A DNA stretch of 64,000 bases from Dastarcus helophoroides (Eukaryota > Arthropoda > Insecta > Coleoptera > Bothrideridae): the NCBI GenBank assembly GCA_028583605.1, contig CM053332.1:13628442-13692441 (forward strand), in the 5' to 3' direction. The translations under genes and the position numbers were made by a program. Under the pieces are notes generated by a model. It was given only the letters and a program-made list of their open reading frames with translations, searched no databases and was not told the origin of the DNA. This document shows, one piece after another, positions 1-11,569 of the stretch; positions within the stretch are counted from its first letter, which is position 1, and the number at the start of each line of letters is the position of its first letter.

Positions 1-351
1 GAACAAATTTTGTTGACAGTCAAATGTTTCTGCAATATTGAATGTATGCTGGTCCCACTAATGCCTAAGGTTGTCTCAATCTCACGATAGGTCACATGAC
101 GATCTTGCAATATCAGTTCGCGCACAGCATCAATGGTTTTCGGAACAACAACTGATTTTGGTCGACCTTCACGAAATTCGTCTTGGAGTGAACTACGACC
201 ACGATTGAATTCACCATACCATCGATAAACACTGGTCCTTGATGGAGCTTTATCGCCAAAAATTGAATTAAGTTCATCCATGCACTGGAGTTAATCCACG
301 TCGAAAGTTGTAAAAAATAATCGCACGAAAATGTTCACGATTTAATTCCAT
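1..351 (-). pseudogene. mariner transposase, N-terminal part, frameshifted
   Basis: This is the N-terminal DNA-binding part of a mariner-family transposase. The ATG at 351 opens MELNREHFRAIIFYNF, a start typical of insect mariner and SETMAR-like transposases. That frame hits TGA at 276-274. The family sequence continues one base out of phase from about 281 (MDELNSIFGDKAPS), so there is a one-base indel between about 282 and 295. The second frame stays open to base 1 and contains the helix-turn-helix linker DEFREGRPKS, then DRHVTYREIE and LGISGTSIHSIL. The catalytic D residues lie beyond the window. The indel makes it very likely inactive. The family assignment is secure; the subfamily is not. 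Confidence 0.85.
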
Positions 352-524
352 TTTTGGCCGAAAAGAATCTTTTAAGTTACTGTAAACAACACAAATAGCG
401 CTCGTATGTCAAAACGTTCTGAGTACGTATAACCTCAAAAATGTCCATCTTTACGATAGAGCTGTCAGTTGCCAGATTGCAACACTAGGGTTGCCAAATT
501 CCGAAACATAAAAGGCAACCCTCG
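1..524 (-). mobile_element. mariner-like DNA transposon, cut by window edge
   Basis: The minus strand carries a mariner-type transposase N-terminus preceded by about 170 bp of leader. The leader ends at 524 with GGCAACCCTCG followed by TA (525-526), as expected for a mariner end next to its TA target. Read from the end inward the terminus is CGAGGGTTGCC, resembling mariner ends in other insects as I remember them. The other end lies outside the window, so neither the second inverted repeat nor the duplication can be checked. Confidence 0.75.
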
Positions 525-753
525 TATAAAGAAGGTTGGGAATCTCTGATCTAAAAGATAACCAGGAAATGCTTACCATTAGTGAAGGTTTGATCAAAAT
601 CGCTTTAGCCGTTTTGGGGATTGAGTCGAATAGACAAACAGGTAAAAATGTTAACAACATTTGCATGGATTTTTATAAAATGTTAAAAACTGTCGGCCTG
701 TCATACAGTTATTTTTAAATCGCAGGCAGATACCTTAATTTTATGAATATATA

Positions 754-1351
754 AAGTCAAACCTCCCTATAGCGAATTCCAAGACCCTACAAATAAATTC
801 GCTATAGAGAGGTTTTCGTTATAGGGGGGTACGATTAAAAAGGCACGAATCACATGTAAAATTTCCTATTACACATTTATTTAAAAATATATAAACAAAC
901 ATATGTTGATAATTTAAATTTAAATAAAAAAATCTGTTATTTTTCTTTGAAGAGAGAATTTAGAAAATGTTTGGTGTTCAAAAAATACTTCGCACTTATT
1001 TAACGTATTGAAAACAAGTTCAGGTGTGTTCTCACCTCCTTTATACTAGCAGGTAAACAAGGTCATTAGCATGGAGTATCCCAAAAATTGAGTATTTACT
1101 TATTTTGAACCAGAGGCAACTATAAACGAATCAAACCTTGGAATATCATTATTATGGGGTATTAAAAACTTTCTTTGAACGGAAGGCCATTATTAAAGCT
1201 CAATTCAAAAATTTGTTGTAAGGAGGTATCCTGTTCGTTAAATGGAGGTAATATTATGTGTAAATGTGCTTAAGATGCTACGTTCCCTGAAAAAATTCAT
1301 TTATATAGAGGAATTCGGTATATGGAGGTTCGTTATAGGGAGGTTTGTCTG
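754..1351. mobile_element. pogo/Tigger-like MITE
   Basis: The ends form imperfect inverted repeats. The left end reads AAGTCAAACCTCCCTATAGC, and the right end, reversed, reads CAGACAAACCTCCCTATAAC. A second internal copy of the motif lies near 800-830 (CGCTATAGAGAGG, then CGTTATAGGG). A TA precedes the left end at 752-753, but the base pair after the right end is CA, so the target site has decayed or the boundary is slightly off. No transposase frame is present in the 598 bp. CCTCCCTATAACGAA ends are typical of pogo/Tigger-type elements, which is the basis of the name. Confidence 0.6.
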
Positions 1352-2149
1352 CATTACCATTTAGGTACATCTTTTTTATAGTAAATATTTAAAAACGTAA
1401 GAAATATCTCCTCATCCATTTAGCCCTTCAAAGAGACTGAATAGGAAATAGATGCGATTGAAAGGGCGCCGAATTAGCAAATTTTCCCTCATTCAATTCA
1501 GTTCGATTGTTATTTGTATTTCGCAGATCTGCAAGAGCAAAATGAAAAGCGAAATATACTTTCGAGGAATTTGAATAATTGAGTTTGCGTATATAATTTA
1601 GTTGATGAAAGTATCTGAATGAAGGACTCATTTCGACTCCATTCATGCAGCTAATTTCTAATTTCAACTTTTTAATATTCAATTATTGGAAATGTAAAGG
1701 ACCCCCACCGTTGGCAAAGCTACAGTTTCGAGCCAATTCAATGTGAACACCCACGCCAATTGATTGCTGCTGCCATACAAATTTGTGGGAATATTTTTCG
1801 TATTGTATACACAATTCAGCTTAGGTGCACAATGCAAAACATTTTGACAAATATTGGTTAAATTTGCAAATACTTAATTGTAACTGAATTAATCACATTT
1901 GGGGTCGAAGATGAATATTCTCCCAACGCTTTAATTTCTGAACAAATACCAATTCCGAAATATGTTAAAGAACAATGGGGTAGAATGGCAAGTCATTTCA
2001 AATAGAATACGAGATCTGGGGGTAGGCAACTTTTTTCGCCAACGGACCCCAAATAAAATGTGTGTATTCTGACGCGAGCTGAAATAGATCAAAATTTTAT
2101 CTCTGAACTAGAAAAGGCTATTATAAACCAATGGTTCCCAAATTTGTTT
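1352..2149. other. AT-rich unassigned DNA
   Basis: No gene, RNA or complete repeat is recognised. The stretch 2010-2150 holds two phrases resembling hAT termini (CTGGGGGTAGGCAAC and CCAATGGTTCCCAAA), but no matching duplications were found. Confidence 0.4.
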
Positions 2150-3106
2150 GATTTTTTTTATGTTCAATTCACTTGCAAAGAATAACCCTATTATGCCTTC
2201 AAAGCATCGCGAGTAGGATGCGGAAACAAGGATAAATGGCGATAAACTGCCTTCTTAAACAAGGATAGATGGCGGTGAGTCGCCTAGATGGCCATAAGTC
2301 GCCCAGATGGCCATGAGTCGCCTTCTTAGATAAGAATAGGTTGAAATTTTTGGGGAAAATTCCTTTTGGTAACGAGTTCCATAGCTTGGAAGCTCTATAG
2401 AAAAAAGAATCTCCGTAGACAGAAGTCCTCACTATTTCGAGCTGAACTGCACAGGAATTTGATGTCTCCGACTGTCTTGTATGTCTCAAGAATTTTGCCT
2501 TTGGGGGGATCAATCCTAGTAGTTTCTGCGAGCATCTTTCATGATGGTACTTTTAGAAAAGAGACAAGTCACCAACCATACGCCTGTGCTCTAGTGTTTC
2601 GAGAGAATCGGTCAAACTCTCCCCATCAATTAGGCGAATCGTTCTTCTTTGAATTGAATCCAGAAGAGCTAAAGTGTGCTTTTGAGCTGAACTCCAGACA
2701 TGGGAACAGTATTCTAGTGTTGACCTAACTTGGGCTTTGTATAGTGTGAGTAGCTGATGTGATGTGAAGTACATTTTAGCTATAAAAAGAAAACCTAGCT
2801 TCTGAGAGACAGATGGCGAGCCTATGGTCGTCCCAAGAGAAGTTAGTGCTGGCATTCGCTTCTACGATAGACAGGTTAAATTACATCTGGAGGATTTTAC
2901 CATCCATGAGTGTGTTTGTTGCATTATCCCTCGATGTTTTCTTAGAGAAAACCGCGGTCTGAGTTTTTGAGGCGTTGAAGCCGACTAGATTTTTCTTTCC
3001 TGATTAATCATCTGTATCTGCTGTTCCCTTAGTCGATATGAAGTAGCGACGGATAATGGTTTGTTGGAGAAAAAAGATGACACCAGACTACTATCATCTG
3101 CGTAAC
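2150..3106 (-). pseudogene. LINE reverse transcriptase C-terminal half and 3' end
   Basis: This is the downstream part of a non-LTR retrotransposon ORF2 on the minus strand, of a jockey/CR1-type group. Starting from the Tc1 insertion it begins with the polymerase box YADDSSLVSSFF (about 3105-3065). It continues through LYKAQVRSTLEYCSHVW and LLDSIQRRTIRLIDG (2553-2855), then the C-terminal ASKLWNSLPKGIFP (2199-2513). These blocks lie in different frames and are broken by several indels and stops. The 3' end runs to an A-rich tail at about 2150-2166. It continues upstream at 4690-4966 after the inserted Tc1 element. A second copy lies at 55940-60089 and a 3' scrap at 40797-40900. Confidence 0.85.
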
Positions 3107-3108
3107 TA

Positions 3109-4687
3109 CACTCATGGACAAAATTATCGAATATTTAAATTTTCGCATTTTTTAAAGTTATTAGTAAATATTACCGAAAGAAACGCGTTATAGAAGAAAT
3201 AATAGTTTATTTTAAGTAGAGAATATCAAGTCTACCAATAGAAAGTAGTAAAAAAAAATTATGCTAAGAAATATGAAAATTAAGGATAATTATTTTTAAC
3301 TTAAATGTTACTTAAATAAGCAAATATTCTCTCATGATTTGAATAATAGAGCATAGTTAATAACGAGTATTCCCACCTCGAGCTCTACTGCTTGCATCCT
3401 TCTCAACATGCTACTAATTAGAGTTTGAATAAATTCTTGAGGAATTGCGTTCCATTCATATTGTGCTGCAAGGCGAAGTTCTTCTAGAGTATTTTGAATA
3501 GGATTTTATTGTCGTATGCGGCGTTTTGGTTGATTTAACCAGTGTTCAATAGGATTTAAGTCTGGGCTATATGGCGGCCAATCTAATTTTTGAATCTGCA
3601 CTGTATCAAAGTAATTAGTCACTATGCCAGCTGCGTGTGGTCGAGCGTTATCGTGCATAAATACGAATCTGTCGTATCCAATGTAACCCATATACATATG
3701 GCAAAACGTGGTCTTGGAGAATGTTTTCGATATACCAGTCACTGGTCAATCGTCCAATGACTTCCACGAGTTCGGTGCGTCCCTCCCAACTTATGTCTCC
3801 CCAAAGCATTATGCCGCCACCTCCAAAACTAACAGTCTGTATGAGATTGTAGCTGTTATATCGTTCTCCCACTCTTCTATAGACGTAATTTCGTCCATCT
3901 GGCTTCCATAATTGTATTCTAGTCTCATCTGTGAACATAACATTTTTCCAATTCTCGATATCCCACTGATTATGCTTTCTGGTAAATTCTAATCGCCGAG
4001 TTTTGTGATTTTGGAGAAGTCGTGGAACTTTGGCACGCCATCTTGGCTTTAAACCTACTTGTTTCAATCTTCGTCTAACAGTTTTCGAACTAACATTAAC
4101 TTGTCTAACATTTAATAACTCATTTTTGGGGTGTGTGGTTGTCAATGTGCGATTTCGGGCAGAAGTAAGGATCAAAAACCGGTCATCAATTGCTGTTGTA
4201 CACCTTTTGCGCCCTTGATCAGGCCTTCACACGAAATCTCCAATATCTTGATACCTTTTTAAAATATTCGATACTATAGATTGACCTCTCCTGAGACGTC
4301 GTACAATATCTTTTTGTCTATACCCTTCTTCATGTAGAGTTACAATTTGCGTCGCCTCAGCTTCACTGCAGGGTCTAACTGGTGGCATATTTTATTTTTA
4401 AATAGAGGAAACAACAAATTAAAATCAGTAACACTTACTAAGCTTCACTACAAATAACTTAATTCACTATGTTTCTTGAATTATGTGAGGAATTTTTAAG
4501 TGACGATACGCGTGATAGAAAATAACTCCATTAAAATTAACTAAATGTCGAAACATTTTAAAACAATTGAGTTTACTCACCTACTAGATGAATAATATCA
4601 ACACATATATAATTTTACACCGTTAATTTAAAATCGTATTCGAGTAATAGTGATAACAAAAATATTCGATAATTTTGTCCATGAGTG
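3109..4687 (-). mobile_element. Tc1-like transposon with intact 28-bp ends
   Basis: The element is 1,579 bp. Its first 28 bases and the reverse complement of its last 28 are identical, beginning CACTCATGGACAAAATTATC. It is flanked by TA on both sides (3107-3108 and 4688-4689), the standard Tc1/mariner target duplication. The transposase inside runs on the minus strand. Perfect ends with a transposase broken at only a few places suggest a fairly recent insertion. It sits in a LINE of the same orientation, between codons of the RT domain. Confidence 0.95.
3506..4388 (-). pseudogene. Tc1 transposase (DD34E), two disabling lesions
   Basis: The frame opens at ATG 4388 (MPPVRPCSEAEATQIVTLHE) with the paired helix-turn-helix DNA-binding region (KDIVRRLRRGQSIVSNILKR). 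A TGA at 4229-4227 replaces what looks like an arginine codon. The frame then resumes through LKQVGLKPRWRAKVPRL and the first catalytic aspartate in MFTDETRIQLW. Near 3690 a small insertion in TATGTATATG shifts the frame by one. The shifted frame carries the second aspartate (FMHDNARPHAA) and the glutamate in SPDLNPIEHW, with 34 residues between them, giving DD34E. Length and order match a standard Tc1 transposase. The stop and the frameshift make this copy non-functional, although its ends could still be mobilised in trans. Confidence 0.92.
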
Positions 4688-4689
4688 TA

Positions 4690-4966
4690 TATCGGATTGG
4701 AAGTTGAAGCTAAGAGAGCGTTTATGTGTAACCTAAACAGAGAGTAGAAGACAGAACAGAGCCATGAAGCACCCCTGCCTTAATCGCAAATGTCCCGAAT
4801 GAGATGCCTTCGACGACGACCTGAAGAGAACTGTCAGAGAAAAAACTGGATATCAAATGATGCAGTCCAGGAGGAAGACCATAGGATGTTAATTTGGCTA
4901 GAATAGATCGGTGCCAGACTCTGTCGAAGATATCCGAAGTGTTCTTATTATTTTCTGAACTCACCT
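4690..4966 (-). pseudogene. LINE reverse transcriptase fragment, palm region
   Basis: This is the upstream continuation of the LINE at 2150-3106. It shows FDRVWHRSILAKLTSYGLPP (RT motif A neighbourhood) and VVEGISFGTFAIKAG followed by a degraded GVPQGS-type block (GVLHGSVLSSTLC). The sequence runs up to the TA at 4688-4689, and after the Tc1 element it resumes with the YADD box. It is 5'-truncated near 4966, and I see no ORF1 or endonuclease. One retrotransposon has been split by the Tc1 insertion. Confidence 0.85.
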
Positions 4967-7005
4967 AAAACAAGGCAATGGAAATGACATTTAACTAATT
5001 CCAAATTAGCATAAATAAGCTTATTTAGTGAAAATTATTTTTTCTTGTGCTAGATGGCGAATAATTTATAGTCCTCTTAATTCCTGATATTTTTCGTCAC
5101 CGAAAGCTATTTCGGGAATTTGCGTGGTGTGCTTTCAGCTCTCCCTGTTTCTCTTGAGCTTCGAACAGGTCGATATAAAAGGTCTTTCATTCTCAACCAC
5201 ACCCCTCAGATGTTAAATACAACTTAACTAAAAGTTAAAGTTATAATTATATTTTTTTAATCTTTTTAATGTGACCCAACTTTAATTATAAGCCCGGTTT
5301 GACTTTTTAATTGGATTCATTTTATTAACTTTTAGATGTTGCTATAATTCCTGGTCTTAATTAACGCTGGATTTTTAGCAAGCGATGAGATAATTTAGCT
5401 ACCCATGTTTTCATATCTCACATAGACTTGTTATAAAAAATGTCTAAAACAATTTATGTACTTACATTTTAAAATTAATAAAAAAGATATAAGCGGATAT
5501 AAAGTTTCTTGAAATACTAAAGCTTACGTTAATGTATTCATTTTCGTGAGGTTTGTTTGAAAATAATTTTAAATAATCTTTCATAAGAAAGTTTTATGAA
5601 AATTTTAAAACGAAATTTGTTTTCGGCAGTTATTAGCTTTGAGACGATCTTAAGTAAATTAAGCAAACCTTAAATCCTTCAAATTAAAGAGATATAAAAA
5701 CAGAAATTTAATGTTTATCTCTGAAAGAAACGAAAATAAGATTTAATTAAATACGTCGAGTTCCAAACTCCAAACAACCATTATAAAGCAAATTAATTTC
5801 AAAAACTTATTTTATAATTAAATATAAACAAAGTTTCTAGACAGTTAAAATTTAATAATGAATTATTTCAATTCGGGCAATGTTATTCTTTACTTTCTTG
5901 GATTCTACTCCTAATGAAAGCAACTTCAGAGAAATGATTAAATTTGGTTTGGTGCTCAAATTAGTTTCCTAACTAAATCGACGGGCGCTCTCTATTTTAG
6001 AGAGAGACGGATCGGCCCTAATGCCAGAGGCGCCAGAATGGCCTCACATACCAGGGCAACTGCTTATAAATAAAACTCCAAACAACATTATAAACTTCCA
6101 TATAAAGGAAATTGAACGTACTGCTTGATAGAAATGAGAATTTTTATTGTATTCGAAAAAAAAAAATGTTAAAAACTCTTTTATAAACATTTGGTTTATT
6201 GTGGAAACGGCAGAAGAATGGTTTGTCCTGACGTAAGGACATATTTTGGACTAAAAAATTTCTCCGCAAGATTCGTCACTTCCTTCATAACAAATACGGG
6301 GTATACATATGCAAGATTTTGGAGGGTGAATAGAACATCAAAAAATAAGATCGCGCCTTTATATGAATTTTTTTTTCATTTTTTCGGGATAATATATTGT
6401 GTAATCTAGTATTAAAAGCAGACATTTTCCGAACGACGATGTAAATTGTGGCCGAGGCGTCAGCTAAAGCTAACAAACATCGACGTCAGGAAATGTGCTT
6501 TTATTACAAGGTACACATATGTACTAATTTTTTCTGCAATCGCAATTAATATTACTTCAGTTAAGGTTTGTTTTTATTTTTTTAAAGCCTTTACATTGTT
6601 CATCGCCATTTAATCTTCTATGAATTCGTTTCCTCGACAATCACTATTTGTGTCTTCTTATCGAGTAGGTAACTTTCCCGACTTAGGACGGAAAAAACTT
6701 TCTCGAACTGTTTTGTGATGAGCCCTTAGCAACGAAACTGGAATAACGTATTTTGGGGCCTGAAATTACGCCTAGAAGGTGGACATTCTCGACCGATTCT
6801 AAAAGAAAATATGTTATCCAAAACCTTCTCCACTCCGAATCAAGGCCTTCCAACGTTTGATGCTACTGAAAAGTTTTAAATTTTTTTCTTAAGCACAGAA
6901 TAATCTATGATAATGACAATTTATGAATTTATTACTCCCATAAAGCGGCATTTTATAAATTTATTGCCTAAATGTTTCCACACTTATTATTTAACATCTT
7001 CTATA
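4967..7005. other. AT-rich unassigned DNA
   Basis: No gene is recognised. A TATAAAAG string at about 5174 is not followed by any credible open frame. The patch 5980-6055 is locally GC-rich, but no family was recognised. Small open frames at 6191-6476 look random. The last part (6740-6800) contains CCTGAAATTACGCC, which resembles an inverted hAT terminus but has no partner. Confidence 0.4.
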
Positions 7006-7009
7006 TTCA

Positions 7010-10000
7010 AACTGGAGAAACTTTTTCTCAAAATTTCTATTTTTATTTCAAAATTCGTCTTTCAATTTCAACTTTTGTTCTCAAAATCATTATTTTTCCT
7101 GAAATATGTGAAATTTCGGCTTTTTTCTTCCAAAATTTGTAACTTTCTCTGAAAAATTTCCATTTTTGTTCAGCTTTCTACCTTTTCGCTCAAGATTTTG
7201 ACTTTTTCTCCAAATTTCAATCTTTTCTCAAAATCGTTTTTTCGAAATTTGGACTTTTATTTCAAACCTTATCTTTTTCCACTCGGACTGATTCTTAAAA
7301 TTCTTCATCTTTCTAAAATTTTTGATATTTAGAATTTTTCTTCATAAAGTAATTTTCTTTTAAAAATTTCCACCTTTATTGTTTTATACCTTTTTGCTAA
7401 AGATTTTAATTTACTTTTCCTCGAAGTTTCAGCTTTTTTTCTCGAAATTTCGACCTTCACTTAAAAGTTCTTCTTTTTTCCATCTAGGCTTTGTTCCCCA
7501 ACATGCTTATTTTTCCAAAATGCCTATTTTTCCTGAAATTTGTGCAATTTTGCCTTTTTTCTTTCAAAATTTATATCTTTCTGCCGGAATTTCCACTTTT
7601 TTCCAGCTTTCTACGTTCTTGCTCAAGATTTTGACTTTTAGGAAGTTTCAATCTTTCTCCCGAAGTATTAACCACTTTCTTCGGGAAATTTGCACTTTTC
7701 TCCAGCTTTCTACCTTCTTGCTCAAGATTTTGACTTTTTTGGAAGTTTCAACCTTTCTCCTGAAGTATTAACCACTTTCTCGAAATTTAGACTATAAGTT
7801 TAAAACCTGTATTTTCCATTTCGACTCTTTGTCAAAATTTGTCTTTTTCCTGTAATTTCTGAGACTTGGCCTTTTTTTCTTTGAAAATTTAAGTAAAAAC
7901 TTCTATGTTTAAACTGTAGGAGTTTTTTCTCAAAATTTCGACTTTTACTTGGAAATTTGTCTTTTAATTTCGACTTTTTTTTCTCAAAAATCATTATTTT
8001 TTCCCGAAATTTGTGAAATTTTGCCTTTTTTTATAACTTTCTTCTGGAAATTTGCACTTTTCTCCAGCTATCTACGTCCTTGCTTAAGACTTTGACTTTT
8101 TTTGTAAGTTTCAATTTTTCTCCCCAAGTATTAACCACTTTCTCGAAATTCAGACTTTAAGTTCAAAACCTGTATCTTCCATTTCGACTCTTTGTCAAAA
8201 TTCGTCTTTTTCCTGTAGTTTCTGAGACTTGGCCTTTTTTTCTTAGAAAATTTAAGTAAAAAGTTCTATGTTTAAACTGAAGGAGTTTTTTCTCAAAATT
8301 TCGACTTTTACTTGTAAATTTGTCTTTTTCCATTTCGACTTTTTTTCTCAAAATCATTATTTTTCCTGACATTGTGAACTTTTGCCTTTTTTTATAACTT
8401 TCTTCGGGAAATTTGCACTTTTCTCCAGATTTCTACGTTGTTGCTCAAGATTTCGACTTTTTTTTTTAGAAGTTTTAATCTTTTTCTCAAAATCTTGAAC
8501 ATTTTTTGAAATTTAGACTTTTAGTTCAAAACTTGTCTTTTTCCATTTCGACTTTTTATCAAAATTCGTCTTTTTCTCGAAATTTCTAAGATATGACTTT
8601 TTTTTCAAAATTTAACTTTCTCCTGGAAATTTCCAATTTCGTCTAGTTTCATTTTTGCTCAAGATTCTGCTTCCTTTTTCTTGAAATTTTCAAGCTTCTT
8701 CTCGAAATGTTAACTTTTTTCTCCATATTTCAAGTTTTATTTCTAAATTCGTCTTTTTCCTTTTTAACTTGCCCATTTTTTTTTCTCAAAATTTAACTTC
8801 TCCGAAACATGTTTGCTTTTTTCCAGTTTTATACGCTTTTGCCCAAGTTTTCGACTTCATTTCTCGAAATTTCAACCTTTTTCTCGAAATAATATCATTT
8901 TATTATCAAATTAATTTTAGCTTACCAAACCCAGTTTGAAAAATGAAAAAAAAAGGTAACATTTTTCTCAAAATTTGATTATTTTAAGATTCGTCTTTTC
9001 CCTGTAATTTCTGACAGTCAAAATTTAATTTTCTTCAGGAGATTTCAACAATTTCATACGCTTTTGCTCATGATTTGGACTTTGTTTCTCGAAGTTTCAT
9101 CCTTTTTTTCGAAGTTTCACCTTTTTTTCGATAGTTTCAATCTTTTTCTTCGAAATGTTTACGTTTTTTCCGAAATTTGTATTTTCATTTCAAGATTTTG
9201 TCTTTCCTGTAAAATTTCTGACATTTGACAGTTTTTCTCTCAAGATTTGATTCTCTTCGGAAAATTTCCACAGTCTATACGTTTTTGCCCAAATTTGTTT
9301 CTTGCAGGTTCAACCTGTTTCTTGAAATGTAAACATTTTTCTTGAAATTTCGACTTTTATTTCAAAATTCGTCTTTTTCCATTTCGAAGTTTTCTCAAAA
9401 TTCGTCTTTTGCCTGACATTTCTGACACTCAAAATTTAACTTTCTTCTAGAAATGTCCTGTTTTACACTGTTTTGTCAAGATTATGACCTTGTTTCTCGA
9501 AATTTCAACCTTTTTCTCGAAATGTTAACATTTTTCTGGAAATATCGACTTTTATTTCAAAATTCATCCTTTCCCTGAAATTTGAGCGTTTTACATCTAA
9601 AATTTAACTGGAAATCTTGAGTTGTATATGCTCTTGCTCAAGATTTTGACTTTAATTCTTGAGGTTCCAACCTTTTTCTTGAAATTTCCACTTATTCATC
9701 TTTTTCCAATTTATTAATTTTTTTTAAACTCTACTTTTTTCAAAAGTTGTCTTTTTTCAATTTTCTCGAAATTTCCTTTCATTTGCTTTAAAATAAAACT
9801 GTTTCTTTTTCAGGAATGATCTAATTTCTAAAAATTTATACTTTTTTTTAAATTCAGATTCTCATAATTTCTCCTAGACTCCTAAAATTTTAATTTTTCA
9901 CAAAATTTAGTTTTTTCTTTTAAATTGACCTTTTCGGTTTCTCGAGAATTTATACTTTTTGAACCAAAATTCTCCATTTACTTTTGGAAATATCCACTTT

Positions 10001-11165
10001 ATACTAAAAATTCTATCAACATTTTACTTTTTCCTCGAATTTGCCCATTTTTCCTAAAAATTTTAACTATATTTTCTCAAAATGTCTACCTTTATCTCGA
10101 GTTTTTCCTTTTTTTAATTCGTGTTTTCTGGATTTTGTCATGTTTCTCAAAGTACCACCCTTTCTAAAACTATGAATTTTTTTTCAAATTTTGGAAAAAT
10201 TTAACATATTTCTCAGAGTTGTTGTTTTTTTTCGGAAATTAGCCTTTTTTCTGTTAGAATTATATTTTTCCGCGAATTATCCAAAGTTTTTCTCAAAATT
10301 TCGACTTTTTACTTTCTTCTCAAAATTTAAAGTTGTTACTCAAAATATTGATTTTTACTCGTAATTTAATTTTTTTTTAATTCATTTTTTTTTATATTGC
10401 TAGATTTTTTCTTCAAATTTCGACCTTTTTCGATTGTGTTTGATTTTGATGTTTTTTTTTATTCTAGTGTTTTTTAATCAAAGCTAGAAAAATTGTCTTT
10501 TTCTCAAAATGCTTTGGGTTTAACCTTGCCGGGGTGCTTATCGCCTCCTAGCGGCTTATCCGTATTCTATAATATTAACAAAGAGGACTCTTTCTTCAAA
10601 TTTTCGTTTTTTTTTAATTCGTCTTCTTTCCAAAGTTTCGAGTTTTTCTCGGAATTCGTTTTTGAGAAATTTTGTCTCAGATTTTCTAGAGTTGTTCAAT
10701 ATTAAACTTTTTTTTTATATTTGACTTCTTTCTCAAAATCAATCTTTTTCTGAAAATTTCGATCTTAAATTTTGCCATTTTCCTCGAAACCTCTCTGTGA
10801 GAAATTTCGTGCTTTTTTATTTTCGAAATGCTTGTACATTATTTTTTCAACTTTTGTCATCTCATTTTTCTCAAAATTAGCTTATTTCTAAAAATTTCGA
10901 GTTTTTTGAATTCGACATTCTAAAAATTTTGACCCATTTTTTAAATTCGGGAAATTTTAACTTATTTCTTTCACTGTTTTTTTTTTTTGAAACTTCCACT
11001 TTATTTTCAAAAATTGGTGGTTTTTTTAAAAATGTGACTTGGTTCCTGAAGATTTTTTAATATAATCTAATTTTTAAAATGTTCCCATGTTTTAAAAAAA
11101 AGGCGAATTTTTAGTAAGAGCCGAATGTTCTTACTGAAAATTTCGATTTTTTTATTAGTTCAAGT
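7010..11165 (+). repeat. degenerate ~20-bp TTTTTCTCAAAATTTCGAC array, T-rich strand
   Basis: About 4.2 kb consists of loosely repeated phrases such as TTCTCAAAATTTCGACTTTT, CAAAATTCGTCTTTTTCC and TCGAAATTTCAACCTTTTTC. The step is near 20 bases and the pyrimidine-rich strand is always the + strand. At 7580-8470 a larger unit recurs: CCAGCTTTCTACGTTCTTGC phrases, and a block of about 370 bp seen at 7800-7994 and again at 8163-8372. Phenylalanine- and serine-rich open frames inside are a by-product of the composition. I found no terminal repeats or target duplication for this tract. Confidence 0.85.
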
Positions 11166-11504
11166 TTCTAAAAAAGTCACTTATTTAAAGCCATGGGCGC
11201 AGTTAAGGAACTTGGGGAACTAAGCCAATAAGAAACTTGAAATATTCTCTGTAATTTATTTGCGAAGGATTCATATTTGTATGCAGTTTTATTGGCTTTT
11301 TCTTCGCGGGTCACTCCTTTCACAATCCTAAATTGCAGTACCTTTTATTAAGGAATGGCAATCTGTTATAGATTGCCGCAAACGGCGATTGCATTAGATC
11401 TTGGTTTGTCAATCGCTGTTTGGGACTCAACACTGAAAAACACTTAAAACTATATTAAAATTTAAACGACGTAAAAAATAAATAACAAGATTATTTAAAA
11501 TTTT

Positions 11505-11541
11505 AACGTTTCGGGCAGTGTTATTCTCTGCCCGTCGTCAG
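11505..11541 (-). ncRNA. hammerhead-ribozyme-like core
   Basis: Read on the minus strand: CTGACGA, a C, a 6-bp stem GGGCAG/CTGCCC with a 9-base loop, then GAAACGTT. The order CUGANGA, stem II, GAAA is that of the hammerhead catalytic core. There is one extra base between CUGANGA and the stem compared with the canonical motif, and stem III cannot form a normal loop in GAAACGTT. It may be a decayed Penelope-like element motif. It is not shown to cleave. Confidence 0.4.
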
Positions 11542-11569
11542 AAAATCAATTCAAATTTATTCCTTTACA

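Noticed and set aside
536..718. Small frame MGISDLKDNQEML... next to the mariner end
   Set aside because: It begins outside the element without upstream signals, lacks similarity to known proteins as far as I can tell, and is short enough to be random.
2366..2728. 120-codon frame on the + strand
   Set aside because: It is the complement of a recognisable LINE RT C-terminus on the minus strand.
5173..5213. TATAAAAG followed about 34 bases later by TCAGATG as a core promoter
   Set aside because: No coding exon or conserved transcript structure follows. Such strings are common in AT-rich DNA.
6751..6780. CCTGAAATTACGCC as a hAT right end for the 7.0-11.2 kb array
   Set aside because: No matching end or 8-bp duplication was found on either side of the array.
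7379..7771. Long phenylalanine/serine/lysine-rich open frames in the arrays (also 24425-24778, 56306-56791, 58363-58683, 57530-57790)
   Set aside because: They follow from a T- or A-rich repeat with few stop triplets in some frames. They show no domains, no plausible start context and no conservation of frame between repeat units.
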